Source of the DNA: Ophiobolus disseminans
Lineage: Eukaryota; Ascomycota; Dothideomycetes; Pleosporales; Phaeosphaeriaceae
Assembly: GCA_010093685.1 (NCBI GenBank)
Contig: MU006227.1
Coordinates: 808,154 to 872,153, forward strand
Direction: 5' to 3'
DNA: 64,000 nucleotides
Numbering within the stretch: the stretch's first letter is position 1; each line of letters opens with the position of its first letter. The notes below the pieces were generated by a model. It was not told the DNA's origin and searched no databases. It was given only the letters and a program-made list of their open reading frames with translations. Positions 43,835 through 56,688 of this stretch are shown here, piece after piece. The translations under genes were made by a program, and so were the position numbers.

Positions 43835-45426
43835 TCACTCATCATCCTCCCACCCCTCAGGCACCCACCCAATCGGCCGTGACCTCCACAATCCCACGAC
43901 TTTCCGCGGCCCCTGGATCTTCTCCTGCACGCGCTCAACAGGCAATGCTTCTTCTTCAATCAGCTCAACATCAACTTCCATCCCATCGGCACCAGTCTCT
44001 TCAACCTCCTCACTCCTCGCAGCGTCCAGAACAGCGCGCCACTCCGTCCTATTCGCCACATCCCCATCTTCCAACACCCCCTCCGCGACTTTCAAGTTCC
44101 AATACGTCGGCGCCGAAAAACACGCAATGAGCGTGTCTTCGGTCAGCTTGCGAGCCTGGTGTGCGCCCCACTCATCCGAACATAGGATGTGTAGTATCCA
44201 TTCACACAACCCTTCCTTCACAGGATCCATCTCCATATTGACCATAGCCCGCGAAGCGGACGGCGCGTTCATCGCACCCATCATACTCATGAGTAACGTA
44301 GACACAGGAACGATGGACTGGCACAGCGCAAGCAGAATGGGATCCCAGATTAGGAATGCACCGGACATGCTGAAGCCGAGTTTCTTGTCTGTGGGGAGGA
44401 GCATGCTGTCGTCGATTAGGAGGCGGAGGAGCGAGTTCTGTATGCGGGCTGGGGGCGTTGAAGTGGATGTTGGCGCGTAGCGGAGGTTATATGTTGATAT
44501 AGCCGTCTCTGCAGCTTTGGAGTCTTTTGAGCGGGCTTTGATTTCGCTTTTCCTTTCTTTCAAGTACGTTTTCAAAACGCTTTGAAGCTTTTCCCTAATA
44601 ACTTCCGATCCCTCGACTTCGCCATTATCGTTGTCGTGCTTGGCGGTGCCGAAGGCATAGTCGAGTTGGCTCCAGTACCACTCCCATAGCCAATCTAGCG
44701 AGTCTTGCGACGCGCGTTTGAGCTCGGCGAGAGAGGGCAGGTGGCGGTGGACGATGCGGTGCCGGATTTCGAGAAGTGGGAGGGGCAGTTGGAGGGATTT
44801 GCCGGGTGAGAACCAGGAGGGTTTGTCGCGGGTTAGGTCAATTTGGGTGTCTGCTAGGCCGGTGATGAATCTGGGGTGTTGTTAGAGGGGGGCAGATGGA
44901 AGTCTTTAGTGACCAGTGGTGGAAGCCTGAATGTGGACGAAAAGAAAGATTCCGCTGAAACAAAGAACGAGTGCTGCAAGACAGGCCGATATGGTGGACT
45001 ATGAGAGAAGAAGGACGCATTGTGACGATGAGAGAGTACGAAATTGACGACTGAGTCTCGTGATGCCTACCTTGACAATGCAGTAGCATACAGCAACCGC
45101 AGCGCATTATGCTTCAACACACCCTTCCCATCCTGCAGCCGCACATCGACAATATCCGCCGTCGAGTCAAGCAAAAGAGGCAGCCCATCTGGCTTCCGCA
45201 ACCGCCAGGCAAATACCTACATTGTATGCCATCAGCATACTTCGTCTACACCTCAGCTTCCTCGGCACAATTGTGGCCGATACCAAGCGGCGCATATCCA
45301 GCTTACCTTGTTCACTGCTCTTTCTTTCTTAACCGCGTCCGAGCCATACAGATCATGTCGCAGCTGAAGCAGCTCCTTGCTGTCACGCCACAGCGTTACG
45401 ACAAACAGTGTGCGTGGTGGATCCAT
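43835..45426 (-). CDS. LAS1: Pre-rRNA ITS2 endonuclease LAS1
   Basis: Three exons, 45426-45307, 45216-45071 and 44870-43835, give 433 residues; introns of 90 and 200 bp have gtaagc and gtaggc donors. The Las1 N-terminal HEPN domain is clear: TLWRDSKELLQLRHDLYG, VFAWRLRKPDGLPLLLDSTA, LKHNALRLLYATALSRFITG, and LPLLEIRHRIVHRHLPSL with the RHxxxH nuclease signature (Arg125-His126 and His130), then LDWLWEWYWSQLD. Las1 with the kinase Grc3 cuts ITS2 during 60S ribosome assembly in the nucleolus. The C-terminal half (EWILHILCSDEW, VVGLWRSRPIGWVPEGWEDDE) is typical of fungal Las1. I took the ATG at 45426 because the upstream extension lacks another ATG. Confidence 0.92.
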
Positions 45427-46679
45427 GGCGAGCGGTATCTCTCGGGCTTGCACTCAGCTTGCCAAGTCACCAGTAAATTGTCTTGGCTTAGGATTGGCCA
45501 GACGGTCAGTCGCGCGGTGTGAGCAACCTTGGAAGTTAACGTTGCACGTGAGCACCTCCCGCGTCGACGAACAAGAAATAAAATGCATCGTCGCACCTTA
45601 TCGATTACGTGCGCAACGAGCCCTTAGTGACATCCCACCAACCCCAGGCGCGCCCCCGTATTCTGGAACCTCTGCGCCCCCCATCTCCCAACGCAACTCT
45701 AATCTCCTTAGTCCCTATGCACCAGCGTGGCAGCCCAGCCACGGTACAGCGCAAGGTTCAGCCCGCACGGCACTAAACTCGCGGTCCAAAACAGGCATGT
45801 CCGGCGAGTTATGTGGAGCAGCGCGCCCATGTTCGCCGAAGTCGCGCGATCCTGCACAGTTGTGTTTTGCTGCGCAAGCGTTTATGTTAGTGGGGTCGGA
45901 CTCAAGGCCGCCGTGTGCATCGGTGAGCACGGAAGAAGAGAGACGGGGTGTGAGACAATATGAGGCTATCGGGCCTTCGGCGAGTGCCCGGTGGCTTTTA
46001 GGCGGGAGTGTTGTTTTGTGCGCATGTAAGCAGATCTTAGCATATTTTTGTTTGCGTTGCACTCGCTGACGCAGGCCAGCGGGAAAATGACGCCGATGAA
46101 ATTGTCTTTGTTTCGAAGGTGCGGTAAGCTTTGGCATGCGCCGAGACGGGCGTGATGGGCACCGTGGGTGAGGAAGCTTTGATATGTTGAAGTTGTTGAA
46201 GTTGTTGAAGACGATGCAGATCTGATGTTGATGCTGTTGAGCTTGGCATGGCAGTTGTTGTGCAGTTGGTATCACGTTAGGATGTGACTTCCCCTTTGGT
46301 AGGAGCTTCAACGTGTTGGTATCGGGTGATTACGTGCTGCTCTCGTGTTTCGGTGTCAGTGGCCTGTCCTTGTTTGTTGGCGATGCCTCTCGGAGGTACA
46401 TGTCGAGTTCAGTGTATGTCTCATCACGGTTGCAGCGTCAGAACATGTGATATGACAAGTTTATGTGATATTGGCACACTATATTTGGATATACATAACG
46501 ATCATCTGACCTCAAATTGAGCGATGCAATAGCTCAACGAGCTGGTGTGCCAATGAAGGCTGGGGTATCCGTGTATCTCTTTTCCAGTCCAACCTGGGAC
46601 GAAACAAAACGCTTTGCTATACCGAAACAACATGGTTAAAACATGTCATGAATGCAGAATGTAAAACGCGAACCAATAT
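45427..46679. other. Intergenic, 1.25 kb
   Basis: Between LAS1 and the 46680 gene. Contains a short run of the nine-base unit ttgaagttg (46187-46210). Open frames of up to 230 codons here overlap each other and look like chance. Confidence 0.5.
46187..46210. repeat. Short ttgaagttg tandem repeat
   Basis: About two and two-thirds exact copies. Confidence 0.85.
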
Positions 46680-47738
46680 TCACAGCCAGCCATACCCCAA
46701 GCCGCTGTCCCGCATTGGCATGGAAGGCTGCTTCATCTGCTGGTACCACCACTCTTTGGACACTGTCTCATCGTCGTCGAAGAAAAAAGTGCGGCCTTCC
46801 ATGCTTCCAGGTGTTTGTGACTTTACTTGGACAGGAAGTTGTAATTGTTGGGTGTGTTCCTGCGCGGAGGGGAGCGGTGGAGAAGGCTCCTCGCTGGCCT
46901 CCGAGCTTGCATCGTCGGCCGCGTCCTCATCTTCGTCATCGTCATCCTCCTCTGGTGGCTGCCATGTCTCTTCAAGTTTTAGACCCTTTCCGGTTGCTTC
47001 CTCGAACCCGTTCCATGACATGGATGGGTCAGGTACATCATAAAGTCCCAAAGCTACAAGCTTCTCGCCGCTGTCTTCCTGCATCTCTTCATCCTGTGCA
47101 GTTGGATGTTGGATAGGCAAAAAATCAGGGGACCCATGATACGAGCTCGTCGGGACTTGTTCTTGGTTCCTCTGAGCCCATTGCTGAAGATACCATGGAA
47201 GAGGCTCGGTAGTCGGAGTGTTGACCGCCGAGTGTACATAAGATGAGGCTTGTTGTGGTACGTTTTGCCAGCCGTAGTCGGACTCATCAGAGCGTCTCTG
47301 CATGCCATAGATACCGGGGTGAGTCGAATTGGACGTTGGCTCGAACATGGAATTACGGTTAGAAAGCGAGTAGAAGTCGGATCCTTGCCTTGAATCTGGT
47401 GGAGAAGAAGAGTGCTGCTGTGACCAGCCCTGTTGGGGCTCGAAGTACGAAGAGCGCTGTGCTTGAAACTGTGAAGAAGTGGGATGCCAGCTCATTGGTC
47501 TGCTTGGGTGTGGACGTTCATCAACCATCTCTTCTGGTTCCACTCCAAACATCATCTTGTAGTGGTCGTCTAGGGTTGCGTAGAGCTTCGTCTCAGTGGT
47601 CGTTTTCCGTCTTTCCATAGTTCTCGGACTGTTGTGGTGGCTCTTGGGCTTCTCAACACGCGAACGGCATGTTGACTGTGTGCCTGAGCTTCGAGAAGCA
47701 CGCCGTGACAGCTGGGAGAGGTGCATGTGGCCGGACAT
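46680..47738 (-). CDS. Disordered fungal protein of unknown function
   Basis: Single exon, 352 residues, start at 47738. The N-terminal quarter is basic and Ser-rich, then METTETK-like LYATLDDHYKMMFGVEPEEM, a possible helix. The middle is Gln/Ser-rich with aromatic spacing (RSSYFEPQQGWSQQHSSS). The most conserved-looking part is the segment EKLVALGLYDVPDPSMSWNG, FEEATGKGLKLEETWQPPEE, which precedes an acidic run (EDDDDEDEDAADD). The end (GRTFFFDDDETVSKEWWYQQ) is aromatic and charged. No known domain is seen; it could be a transcription-related protein, but nothing shows it. It faces the 9-kb gene-free stretch, so that stretch could be its promoter. Confidence 0.7.
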   Translation of the reverse strand: MSGHMHLSQLSRRASRSSGTQSTCRSRVEKPKSHHNSPRTMERRKTTTETKLYATLDDHYKMMFGVEPEEMVDERPHPSRPMSWHPTSSQFQAQRSSYFEPQQGWSQQHSSSPPDSRQGSDFYSLSNRNSMFEPTSNSTHPGIYGMQRRSDESDYGWQNVPQQASSYVHSAVNTPTTEPLPWYLQQWAQRNQEQVPTSSYHGSPDFLPIQHPTAQDEEMQEDSGEKLVALGLYDVPDPSMSWNGFEEATGKGLKLEETWQPPEEDDDDEDEDAADDASSEASEEPSPPLPSAQEHTQQLQLPVQVKSQTPGSMEGRTFFFDDDETVSKEWWYQQMKQPSMPMRDSGLGYGWL

Positions 47739-50700
47739 ATTGGCGGGACCAGTGGTAGAAGATCGATAATTTTCAACGAGGCGGTGGTGTTGATATAAAG
47801 GTCCCGATAGTTCGTGCGGATGAGTTCAATCAGGTGTGGTATTGATCACAATCACTCTTGTCTAACTTGAGGGTGTGCAGGCTTGGGGCATCTGCATAGG
47901 TATATGGCATGCCAAGAGATATAGACACATCAGGAAGGGCGGATGGGGGAACTGAAGGAAGAGTGACCTCGCAAAGGAGTCATGGTACAAGGCATGCCAG
48001 GGCTAGGCTAGTGGAAACTCAAGAAGTACTAATGGCGGAGTAGATGCAGACAAGGAACGGAAGGTTATTGACTATACGGGGCACCAAGGGATGGCTCGGT
48101 GATGGAGGACTGTAACAGCCAGGCCGAGTGGCACGGCTGGAACGATCACCCAAAGCATGGGATGCAGAAATGCGGAAAGGAACGCCAGGAATGACCAAAT
48201 CAGAGCCCTAGGAGAGCAGACGAGGGATGGCGGGTACCGATGTATCATGGCGCAACGGAGCATCCGTGCAGCATAGGCAGGCCGGCTCATCGAGACAAGC
48301 AGGCAAGGGAACCACGACCGGCTCGCAACGATGATGGCAGAATGCGGTAGCGCCCACGACTAGGCTCCGGGACAAGTGAACTCAGCAGTGCGACTCAGCT
48401 GGGCCCCGTGCTGGGGGGTCGAGTGTCGTGTGCATGGGGCGGTGGCCCTCCAGGCGGTCAACTAGTCCTGGAGGCAGACTGATGATGGACGAAGGAGGAA
48501 GGGTGCATCGCGCTCGGCGGCGTCATGTTTTAGCCGCGCGAGCGAAGGGCATAATTAGTGGGAAAAGCCCGGCACTGTCTGGCGTGCAGCATGCGACACG
48601 AGCCTATGGATGGGGTTGGCCGGTGGAGGGGCTGGTGCATTTCCAGCAGCGATCCGTGTCGCCAGCCAGCAATGCATCGCCAAATCAGGGGGTCCGACGT
48701 GGTTGGTGCAGTAGTTTCGGAAAGAGTGGGAGCAGGGAGAGTGAAGAGCGAGGTGGCCTGCGCTAGGCATAGTTCCTTGAGGCCGCTAGCTGACCAATCG
48801 CAGCGTAGCGCCAGAGTAAATGTCTCCACCCTAGCCGCAGCACCTTCTGCTTGGTTTGCCGGCTGCAGCTGCATAACCAAGCTGCTGGCGCATGGGTATC
48901 CAAGCGCGATCTGGGGTGGGCTCATTGATAGGCCTGCCCTTAGCCGAGCATCTTTCCAGAAATCGACCTGCGGGTCCTGGCAACGGGGATGGCGAAGCCC
49001 ATGACATGGGTTTTCGCAGGTGGGTGCAGCATCAGACATCTGCATTCATCGTCACACAGCCAACGGCGGGACACCGGCGGAGATTGCAGCAATCATCAGC
49101 ACAGCACATTCATCCGGCACACGCATCCTCATCAGCCTCGCAATCAACGGCCGCCTGCCAACACACCGGACGCGAATAGCCGTCTCCTTGATGCTCGCCC
49201 TTGCGCGTGGGATCGTGCCATGACCGCGGATTACGCCTAATATGTAGCCCGTTTACATCGGTCATTCTGGCATCCCTGCTATAGTTAGGCACCGCCTAGA
49301 AAACGCACTGCAGTCCTCACCATTGCCATGGTCCACCGAGCCGTGTTTGAAACCATAAGCACGCTGCTAGCGACAAAGTGTCGGGCTGAACCCGCCGAGC
49401 CACCAGCCCGTAATAGGCCAGGATACGGATAGCGGACGAGCTCAAAACCCAAAATGAGTCCTGGGTTACGACCGGCAAATATTGGCTACAGTTCCTCCCA
49501 GGAGTCTGGCGATACGCGCGTTCGTGTGTGAGATGTCATTCTCTCCACGGCGCTATTCCCATCCTCCACCTTGTTTCGCCTGCGCGACTCATAAGGATTT
49601 TCTTACTGTAAATAGTGCGTATTAACTAGGTCACGCTTATTATAGGCAATCGCCTTTCGGCATGCTCCTCCATAGTGGACCCGATCACCACAATTAAGTG
49701 TTCGATGCAACTAACACGACCTATGGGTCTCGCTGCGCCTCGGTGACAAAGCGGCTTGCGTGTTGAGGGCTTGTTGATGAAGGCTGCAGCTATCATCAAC
49801 CGATGTTTGCTAGAAGACTCAACGACCATGACGAATGTTGCTGGCAACCCACCTACACAAAAGGTCGCCAGGGCCTCCTGGTAACCCCACGGTGACCAGC
49901 CCAGAAGCGGCAATACCGTTCGACAACGAGAAATCCCCGGGCGTGGCTTATGAGCTGCAGCCGAAGCGCCGAGATCCCTGGTTTCGTCCCGCCTTGATGA
50001 TCGACAGCGGTCCAACGCGGGCACAAGGGTGCTTTTGGTGGTTCAAACGGACTGGGTCATGTCAGGGGGCTTTTGCGTCTGGTCGCCAAATAAGTGTCCA
50101 CATGCAAGTGTGGCCACGCATAGCTTCCCCTAACCATTCGAAATGCATTTGCATGCTCCCTTGGCTGCAGCGATACGCCACTTATTTCTTTTCATGCCGA
50201 TGCTGACACTGTCCAGGACACAAGACCGACAATCTCTTTGGCCAATATCACCCTCGATGTTGCTCGTCGGTCCTTGAGTGCTCTGAGGGTGGTCGTGGGT
50301 GAACCGAAATTACAACTAGCTTCGGTCATTTGGGACGAATGACACGCACTGTATCCCGTAATTCAGCACATCCCGCGTATCACACACGGTTTGCATGACT
50401 GCGGCAACCGGTCTCGGCCTGAGAGGCATGTTGTGCCACTTTTGTGTATGTATCACGAGACGAAAGTTTTACTGTAAGCGCCAACAACTGAAGCACGGCT
50501 GCATATAGGTGGACTGTGTCCACGCATCCTGCGAACGGTATCGGATCGAGGTACTGAGAGCTTACCTACGTCGTGTAGGCTGTCAGCTGGAAATGCTAAA
50601 ATACGACCACATGAGCACAACAACATTACAGACATCACACCATTTGGAAGCCCGCGCCCGGGTACCGTGTTGTGCGTTGTTGGTCTCATCAATCGAGATT

Positions 50701-53700
50701 ACCTAGGTATAGAGGCTTCAGTTCAGCGCTCGTTGCACCCGCTTCGCCCCACCTGACGCGGGGGCCTGACTGTGGAAAACCACTCATATGGGCCAAGCGC
50801 TGCCCATCTCTTGACAGCCTCAACCCGGCAATCTGCGACACGGCAAAGACAACCTTGATGACGTATCTATCGGCCGCCCACGGGTTGAGTGGGTCCCAAA
50901 CGTGGCGTTGCATCGTGGAAAGACTGTTGGCGGAAGCAAAGATGGCCGGGAGAAGCGGCATCGTGATCGCTAAACAGCACCAGCAGGCGGTCGCAACTCG
51001 CTACCTCTTGTGGATCTGATGGCGGACTCCACAAATTCGTGGTGAGGAAGCTCTGTCCCGAAGACGGCGATGAGGGCGTTTACTTCTAGATGATCGAGCA
51101 GTCTTTGCAACGGTGCTTGTGCTGCACCCAAGCATAACCGGAAGCGAACCAGAGCTTACGCTTTCCTCCGCAAATTCCTAGCGGTACAACCCTGGCAAGG
51201 CATCAACTGTTGCGTGTGAACAATTTGCATGAGGAGGGATTTAGCGCGCCAGCTACATTACATGTAGTGACGACGATCTTGAATAAGGATGAGTTCGCTT
51301 TGCAGCTCGTGATGCATGTTCTAGACTCTTGTCTAGGGGCGACATTAGAGAGATCAAATTTCTCTGCGGCCGTGGCGGCATTTGCCCTTGATACAATCAC
51401 TAGCTTTCCCAGATTCTGGGGCACACTCCTTCGACGCGTCTTCATTCCGTCCAATCAGTCTGTGCCGTTGGCTTCTCTCGGGATGGATCGATCAAGGGCA
51501 CTCACTGGAGGGTCGGTGAGCCACATTGAGTCTGTAACTTTACATGCAAGCGACATTTGCCGGCCGCAAGCCCAACGCCAAAGGCAACAGCTCCGCTTCT
51601 TCAGCCTCCACAGACCAACACTTGAGTCTCAGTAGGCACGCGAAAGTGGCGAGACTGCTCTGCCGCCATCCATCCTACAAATTTGGTGTTGGACCTTTCA
51701 GGACTGCAGTAGCGGGTCTGAATTTGCGACCGATGGGCTGACAGCCCAGCTTCCGGCGACGCACAGCATGCTTCCGATAGAACCATCTGCAACTCGCTCG
51801 CTTCAGTGCACGCCTTGCATGATCGAAGCCAGCACTCATCGCTTGTCACACCAGTCACATTTTCACATGAACTGTTGCAAAAGTAATCATCCCCAACTAA
51901 GCTCGGTGACCATGGGGAGGACTGATGCCACTGATCGGGACGCTCTGCATGCAGCCTTGCAGGCAGGAGATGATGGCATGGGAGTTTATCCAGTTGAAGC
52001 CATGTGAAGACAAATTCCGCATGACCCGGGTGAGATGGTGCCTCAGGGAGGCTTTGGGCTTGTCTGCTTCCTTTCTGCCGTTCGCCGTGACCCGGAGACA
52101 ACTGTTTGTCGCACTCCTTCAAGGTTCCTGCATCCACGACTCTGGCCGCCTAACCTTGTTGGCGACCGTGCGGATGATGGATGCTCGGATGTCATTCACA
52201 GTACGAATCGAGAGGCGTGAGAGGCGCTCCCTGCTGCAGTTGTTTCGGCAGCGCAGCTAATATAGAGCAGGTTCCTCAAGAATCACGCTGAGTGTCCCGA
52301 GGTCGGGCCATCTAAGCTACATTGTGCTTACCGCTTGCAGTTACAACGCCGCTGAGTCGCTTGTAATACTACACCAATATCGTACTTCGCTTTAGCCTTT
52401 TCAAGGTCTAACAAGGGCTTGGCTCCTACTTGAAATGCCTAACCGCAGTCACATTTGCCTGCAAGGCATGCCTTGGTGTCCGCTTCGGCTTGTCTTTCAT
52501 GCACATTACGCCGTTGCATCAGTTAATGTATCAAAAGCAATGCCAGGGCTTGGTGCTACTAAGCGGCTGACAGGGAAGACTCCTCGTAAGCCGGTCACAA
52601 CCCTTCAGGCTGCATCGCGACCCACGCGCTTGCGCATGGCGATACTCACTGCCAGGAAATAACCCATCAAATGTATGACGACGGAATTTGTCCGCAGTAC
52701 GATGCACACGCCGGGCTGTCCTTCAGCTTTCGATCGACAGATCGCCTATCGTCTCATACAAGGTTCCGTTCCAGGCTAAACTGTCACAGTGGGCTGATTC
52801 GGCGATGTCAACCCTCCACCACGAGCGACATCCCGAATGACCTTCTTTGTTCGTTTGCGAACACACGCAGAAGCAAATGTACCCGCATGGTCCTCACGCG
52901 GGCCTAGATATTGAGCGTCTATTTTTGGCTAAGACAAGATCTGATCGCTGCTGCGAATGCATGCACTTTACACGTCTTATTGCCCGACCAGTCGCTGTAC
53001 CAACTTTTCATCAGCCTGTCATATGACCATCTGGTTCCCGGCGTGTCTTTCACCGACACTCATAACGGGCTTTGCTCTGTCTCGCGAATGGGCGGCTCCG
53101 TCAGCAGCACCTGCATCGTTACCCCTCCTTGGACAAACGATCACCATCAATCCAGGAATACCTTGACTGACCCCAAACAGACCGCCATAGACAGCTGCAC
53201 GACACTGCAAGGTTGCCATTCTCTCCGTACACCGTTTCAAGTCTGATCCGCCTTCCTTTTTCTTTCAAGGTTCCGCTTTACGTTTGCTCTCGCACTCTAG
53301 CGTTGGCACCCAATCTCACAGCTGATAACCGCATTAATGTCGCCTAAGGAACGCACCTTCGCGTACCAAGTGGCACCGCCCGTCGTGCATTTGTGTTTGT
53401 ATTTGTTGGATGGTAGAAGTTTGCTGGAAGAATTCGCGCAGGCGCCGCACACCGTCATCTTGGGAGTCTGGAACACGCCCAAACTTATGAGAGCCTCTAA
53501 ACGATCATCGTCAACTGATCAGCACACGTACATTAACTTGTTTTCGCGGGCACTTGAGTTTTCCTCGCGCCAGTTGCATCGGTCAACTGGCTCCGTTCGT
53601 TCGGTCCAACCACCCTTGCGAGTCAAACGTTTTCACTTGCATGGTCTTACATTCTTCCTCATTCTCTTGCACCGCACATGCCGGGAGCATCTCCGTTGCT

Positions 53701-54590
53701 TTAACTATCACTCAACAGTCCTGCAGACATCGATCGCCACATCTCACCCGCGCCCACGTCTTCGTCGATAGAGATCCCGACCTTCACCGATCATCATACT
53801 GCAGCTTGCGTGGACGCTTAGGAATTTAGAGAGCGGCTCCATACGTACGCATCCCTATGCAGATCACAGAGCCTCGATGAGCGCCCGCGTCACGCTTGAC
53901 ATTAAGCGGTCAGCTTCAAGTGTTTCACGGGACGCGGCATACGCCTCATTGCAAAGCCTGGCACTGGGTAACAATGGCATCAATCGGAAGGCGAAATGCG
54001 CACCGCGGTGGAAGCCAATCTCCGAAGTTTGCTACGAAAGCACCTCTGTGGATGTGCACCTAACCGAGCATCGACGCCATCAAGCCCGTTGATCAGGTCT
54101 CGGAACGTCCTCCTATAGCATAGCTACTATGCTATAGCCCGCGTGACTGACGTCGCAGCCAAAACTTTGAGATGAGGTAGTTGAGTCATCCCAATCAACT
54201 CCCAAAGCATGGAGCCTTCGCGATGATCTTGATCTGTCTCGATGCAGCGACGACTTACGACACCAATACCATAGGCAAGCATTCACATATGAATTCACTA
54301 AACGCTCGCCGTGTAGATGCATGTTCGTCCCGTCCCAATGCATGAAGATGTCATCCACGGAGGCAGGCTGAAGACGACATGTCGACTGTCGATCTTCGAT
54401 GACGGAAAGCGTCTAAAGCGGGGTTGCAACGGTACGTCGCGTGCGAGCTCCGTGGAAGTCACACCGCAGCGAATTCGTTTGTTTAGAGCTATTCGAGCAG
54501 TTGGCAACATGGATCATGGTTTTCAAGTCATGGAATTCCACGACGTTCCAAAGCGGGCTGTAGCGGGTCGTATAACGTGAATGATCTGCA
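47739..54590. other. Gene desert, normal GC part
   Basis: About 6.9 kb without a recognisable gene, although base composition is like the gene-rich parts. Frames of 100-180 codons occur (for example 48530-49045 and 51601-52137, minus), but none has a domain or splice partner. A perfect 11-bp palindrome (ctatagcatag, spacer cta) lies at 54113-54137. It could be a long regulatory region, unrecognised lncRNA genes, or decayed sequence. Confidence 0.55.
54113..54137. repeat. Perfect palindrome, 11-bp arms
   Basis: ctatagcatag, spacer cta, then the exact reverse complement. Confidence 0.85.
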
Positions 54591-55480
54591 CTCTCGTTGC
54601 AATGCTGAGCGAACTCGCTATCAAGTATGTGTTGCGACTACTATACTATGCTTTCATACCGTAGGAAGTATTATGTCCGGCTAGATCACCCTCGTGCTTT
54701 CATCGGCGACCGAAATCATATGCAAGAGGGAATTTTCTACTCTCGCCCAACCCTGATCAGGTTTAAGGTAGCATCGCTCCTGTGACCTCATTATGGCAAG
54801 CGATCGCTGACTTAGTGATGTAAAGTGCGCGGCTTTCCATGCTTTTAAATCACTAGTCGACTCTATCATCTTCCTCTCGACGAATTCAGTATAACTAGCC
54901 GTTGCTTGCTCGAACATATCCTCCAAATATTGCCTAATATCGAGGATGTCAGAAGTAAAGTAGATATATAAATCTCTGGTGTCACCAATATGAACCAAAC
55001 TATCGAACCAATATTCGTAAGGAATATATTACAAGAACACTAACACAAAGTAAGAATATTTGCTAGCTACAAAGAGAGTGGGAGTAGATGCGAGTAGTGG
55101 TATAATGCGGGGTTTATTATTTTGTCTACTTCTTCTTGCCTGTAGCACCAGATTTCTGCCTTTTGGGACGTACAATACAGATTAATGTTTTTTTTATATA
55201 ACGTAATGTAACATAATATGCTAGAGTACTGTACATGTTTCTCTTTTTAAATAAGCGCTGAGGCGGCATTCTTAAGCAGTTGCGGTTGCTTTTCTACGTA
55301 AAGATTAAAACTTCTAGCGAGAGCAATTGGCTAATATAGATATCTTTAATTCCTGAGGTTAGGACTGTTATGTATTAAGTTAATGTTGTATGTCTTCTGC
55401 GCTTGTCATCAAAACTCAATCTACTTTACTGCAAACATGTCTACAAGAGAGACATCCATTAAATAGATGTTCGTTTAAAT
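54591..55480. mobile_element. AT-rich, probably RIP-affected relic
   Basis: This stretch is visibly richer in A+T and in TpA than its flanks (runs such as gttttttttatata near 55190). On the minus strand a 105-codon frame ends near 54681 (ISDLKAWKAAHFT-like coding texture), and at 55126-55170 a basic tail RPKRQKSGATGKKK ends in TAG, which looks like the end of a transposase or other basic protein. I cannot name the element. Confidence 0.45.
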
Positions 55481-56688
55481 GTGTGAGAATTGAGCTAGAG
55501 CTGTAGCGATCCCACCGCAGACTAGGAGATTGTCCTTCGACTTGGATGGCTCTCCCTCGTCATACTCGTGTCCAATGTTATGTAAAAGGCGTGCCCCGCC
55601 GACATTCATCACGTCAAACCATTCTCTCACCTCTATCATGATGCGGGGCAGACTACCTGTTTCCTCGACAATCATCACTTCCATTCCCACAGCCCGACCA
55701 AAAGGAGCAAAGAAGCTATCCCGACCACAAGATCGAACTCACAACCCACCTGAGCCACAAAAAGAAAGCCACTACTGAACACCTTTGAAACAGTACTCAT
55801 CACCTGGGAACCAAGCAAGATACACCGTTATTACAGACACGGACGCTCGGGACTTTCTTGAAGGAGTTCTACATTTTGTAATACATATACAACACTCGAG
55901 TTGGTGTGCGCAGGAAATGCGAACAATTTCACACCCGGGTCGCCGACTCTTTTTGTGCGGCTCTAAGACCTCATTTCATGACTTCATCGCTTGAGACTCT
56001 ATTGACTGAACACCTGCGGTGTACTTTACAGAGTACATCAAGGCCACTCCTAGAGCGAGCTTTACGACTGGCGAATTTTTCGTTGGTAGTTGTATCGTAT
56101 TGGACGTACATTCTTGACCCTTGGGACTTGTGTGGTATCTATCTTTACCAGTCTCTCTTGGGAGGATTTGGGGGAAGGTAGGTAGGTCACCTGCAGACCT
56201 GCAGGTGTACGTTGAAACGGTTCGAAGGCACAATTAGGGGATATTGAGAAAAGCCACAAGGAGACTTTCACGTTCGATGACAGAGGCGTTTGACAGAAAA
56301 GGCGTGTAAGGGTGAACGTAGAGAACGAATAGTTGCTCGGTAATGCCATCCTCACACACATGTAGTTCGTATATCGGCGACACCGGTTGGCTGAATCTCC
56401 AATCAGCATGCGTATCGATACATATTTTGCATCATAATCAAATAATCCCATTAGAAATGTCTCTAACAGTTTGAGGTAGCGGTGACCAATAGCAAAGATA
56501 CATTAGACGATATACATGCTTTTGCCCGTACAGTCCCCGTACAGTCATCATAATTCGCCCGAAAAACGATGCATACTTTTCCTTTACAGATTGTTGTAAT
56601 ATACAATTCCCAAGGAACCTTAACCTCAGAGACAAGAAAAATGCCCGCATCCGCACCAACGACTCTTCTATGTATATGAAGAGTACAT
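55481..56688. other. Gene-free stretch next to SEC61
   Basis: Holds a nine-base palindrome (cacctgcag, ac, ctgcaggtg; 56188-56207). The last 300 bases are the 3' flank of SEC61. No gene is supported. Confidence 0.5.

Noticed and set aside
45377..46069. 230-codon plus-strand frame
   Set aside because: It begins antisense to the first LAS1 exon and has no recognisable domain.
48530..49045. 171-codon minus-strand frame in the desert
   Set aside because: Low-complexity mixture without domain; competing frames on the other strand are equally long.
51601..52137. 178-codon minus-strand frame in the desert
   Set aside because: No domain or splice context; similar-length frames appear on the opposite strand.
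55720..55770. tRNA-like signals on the minus strand (tggctcaggtgg as an A box, gagttcgatct as a B box)
   Set aside because: The two boxes are only about 7 bases apart and the flanks do not pair into an acceptor stem, so this is not a tRNA gene.
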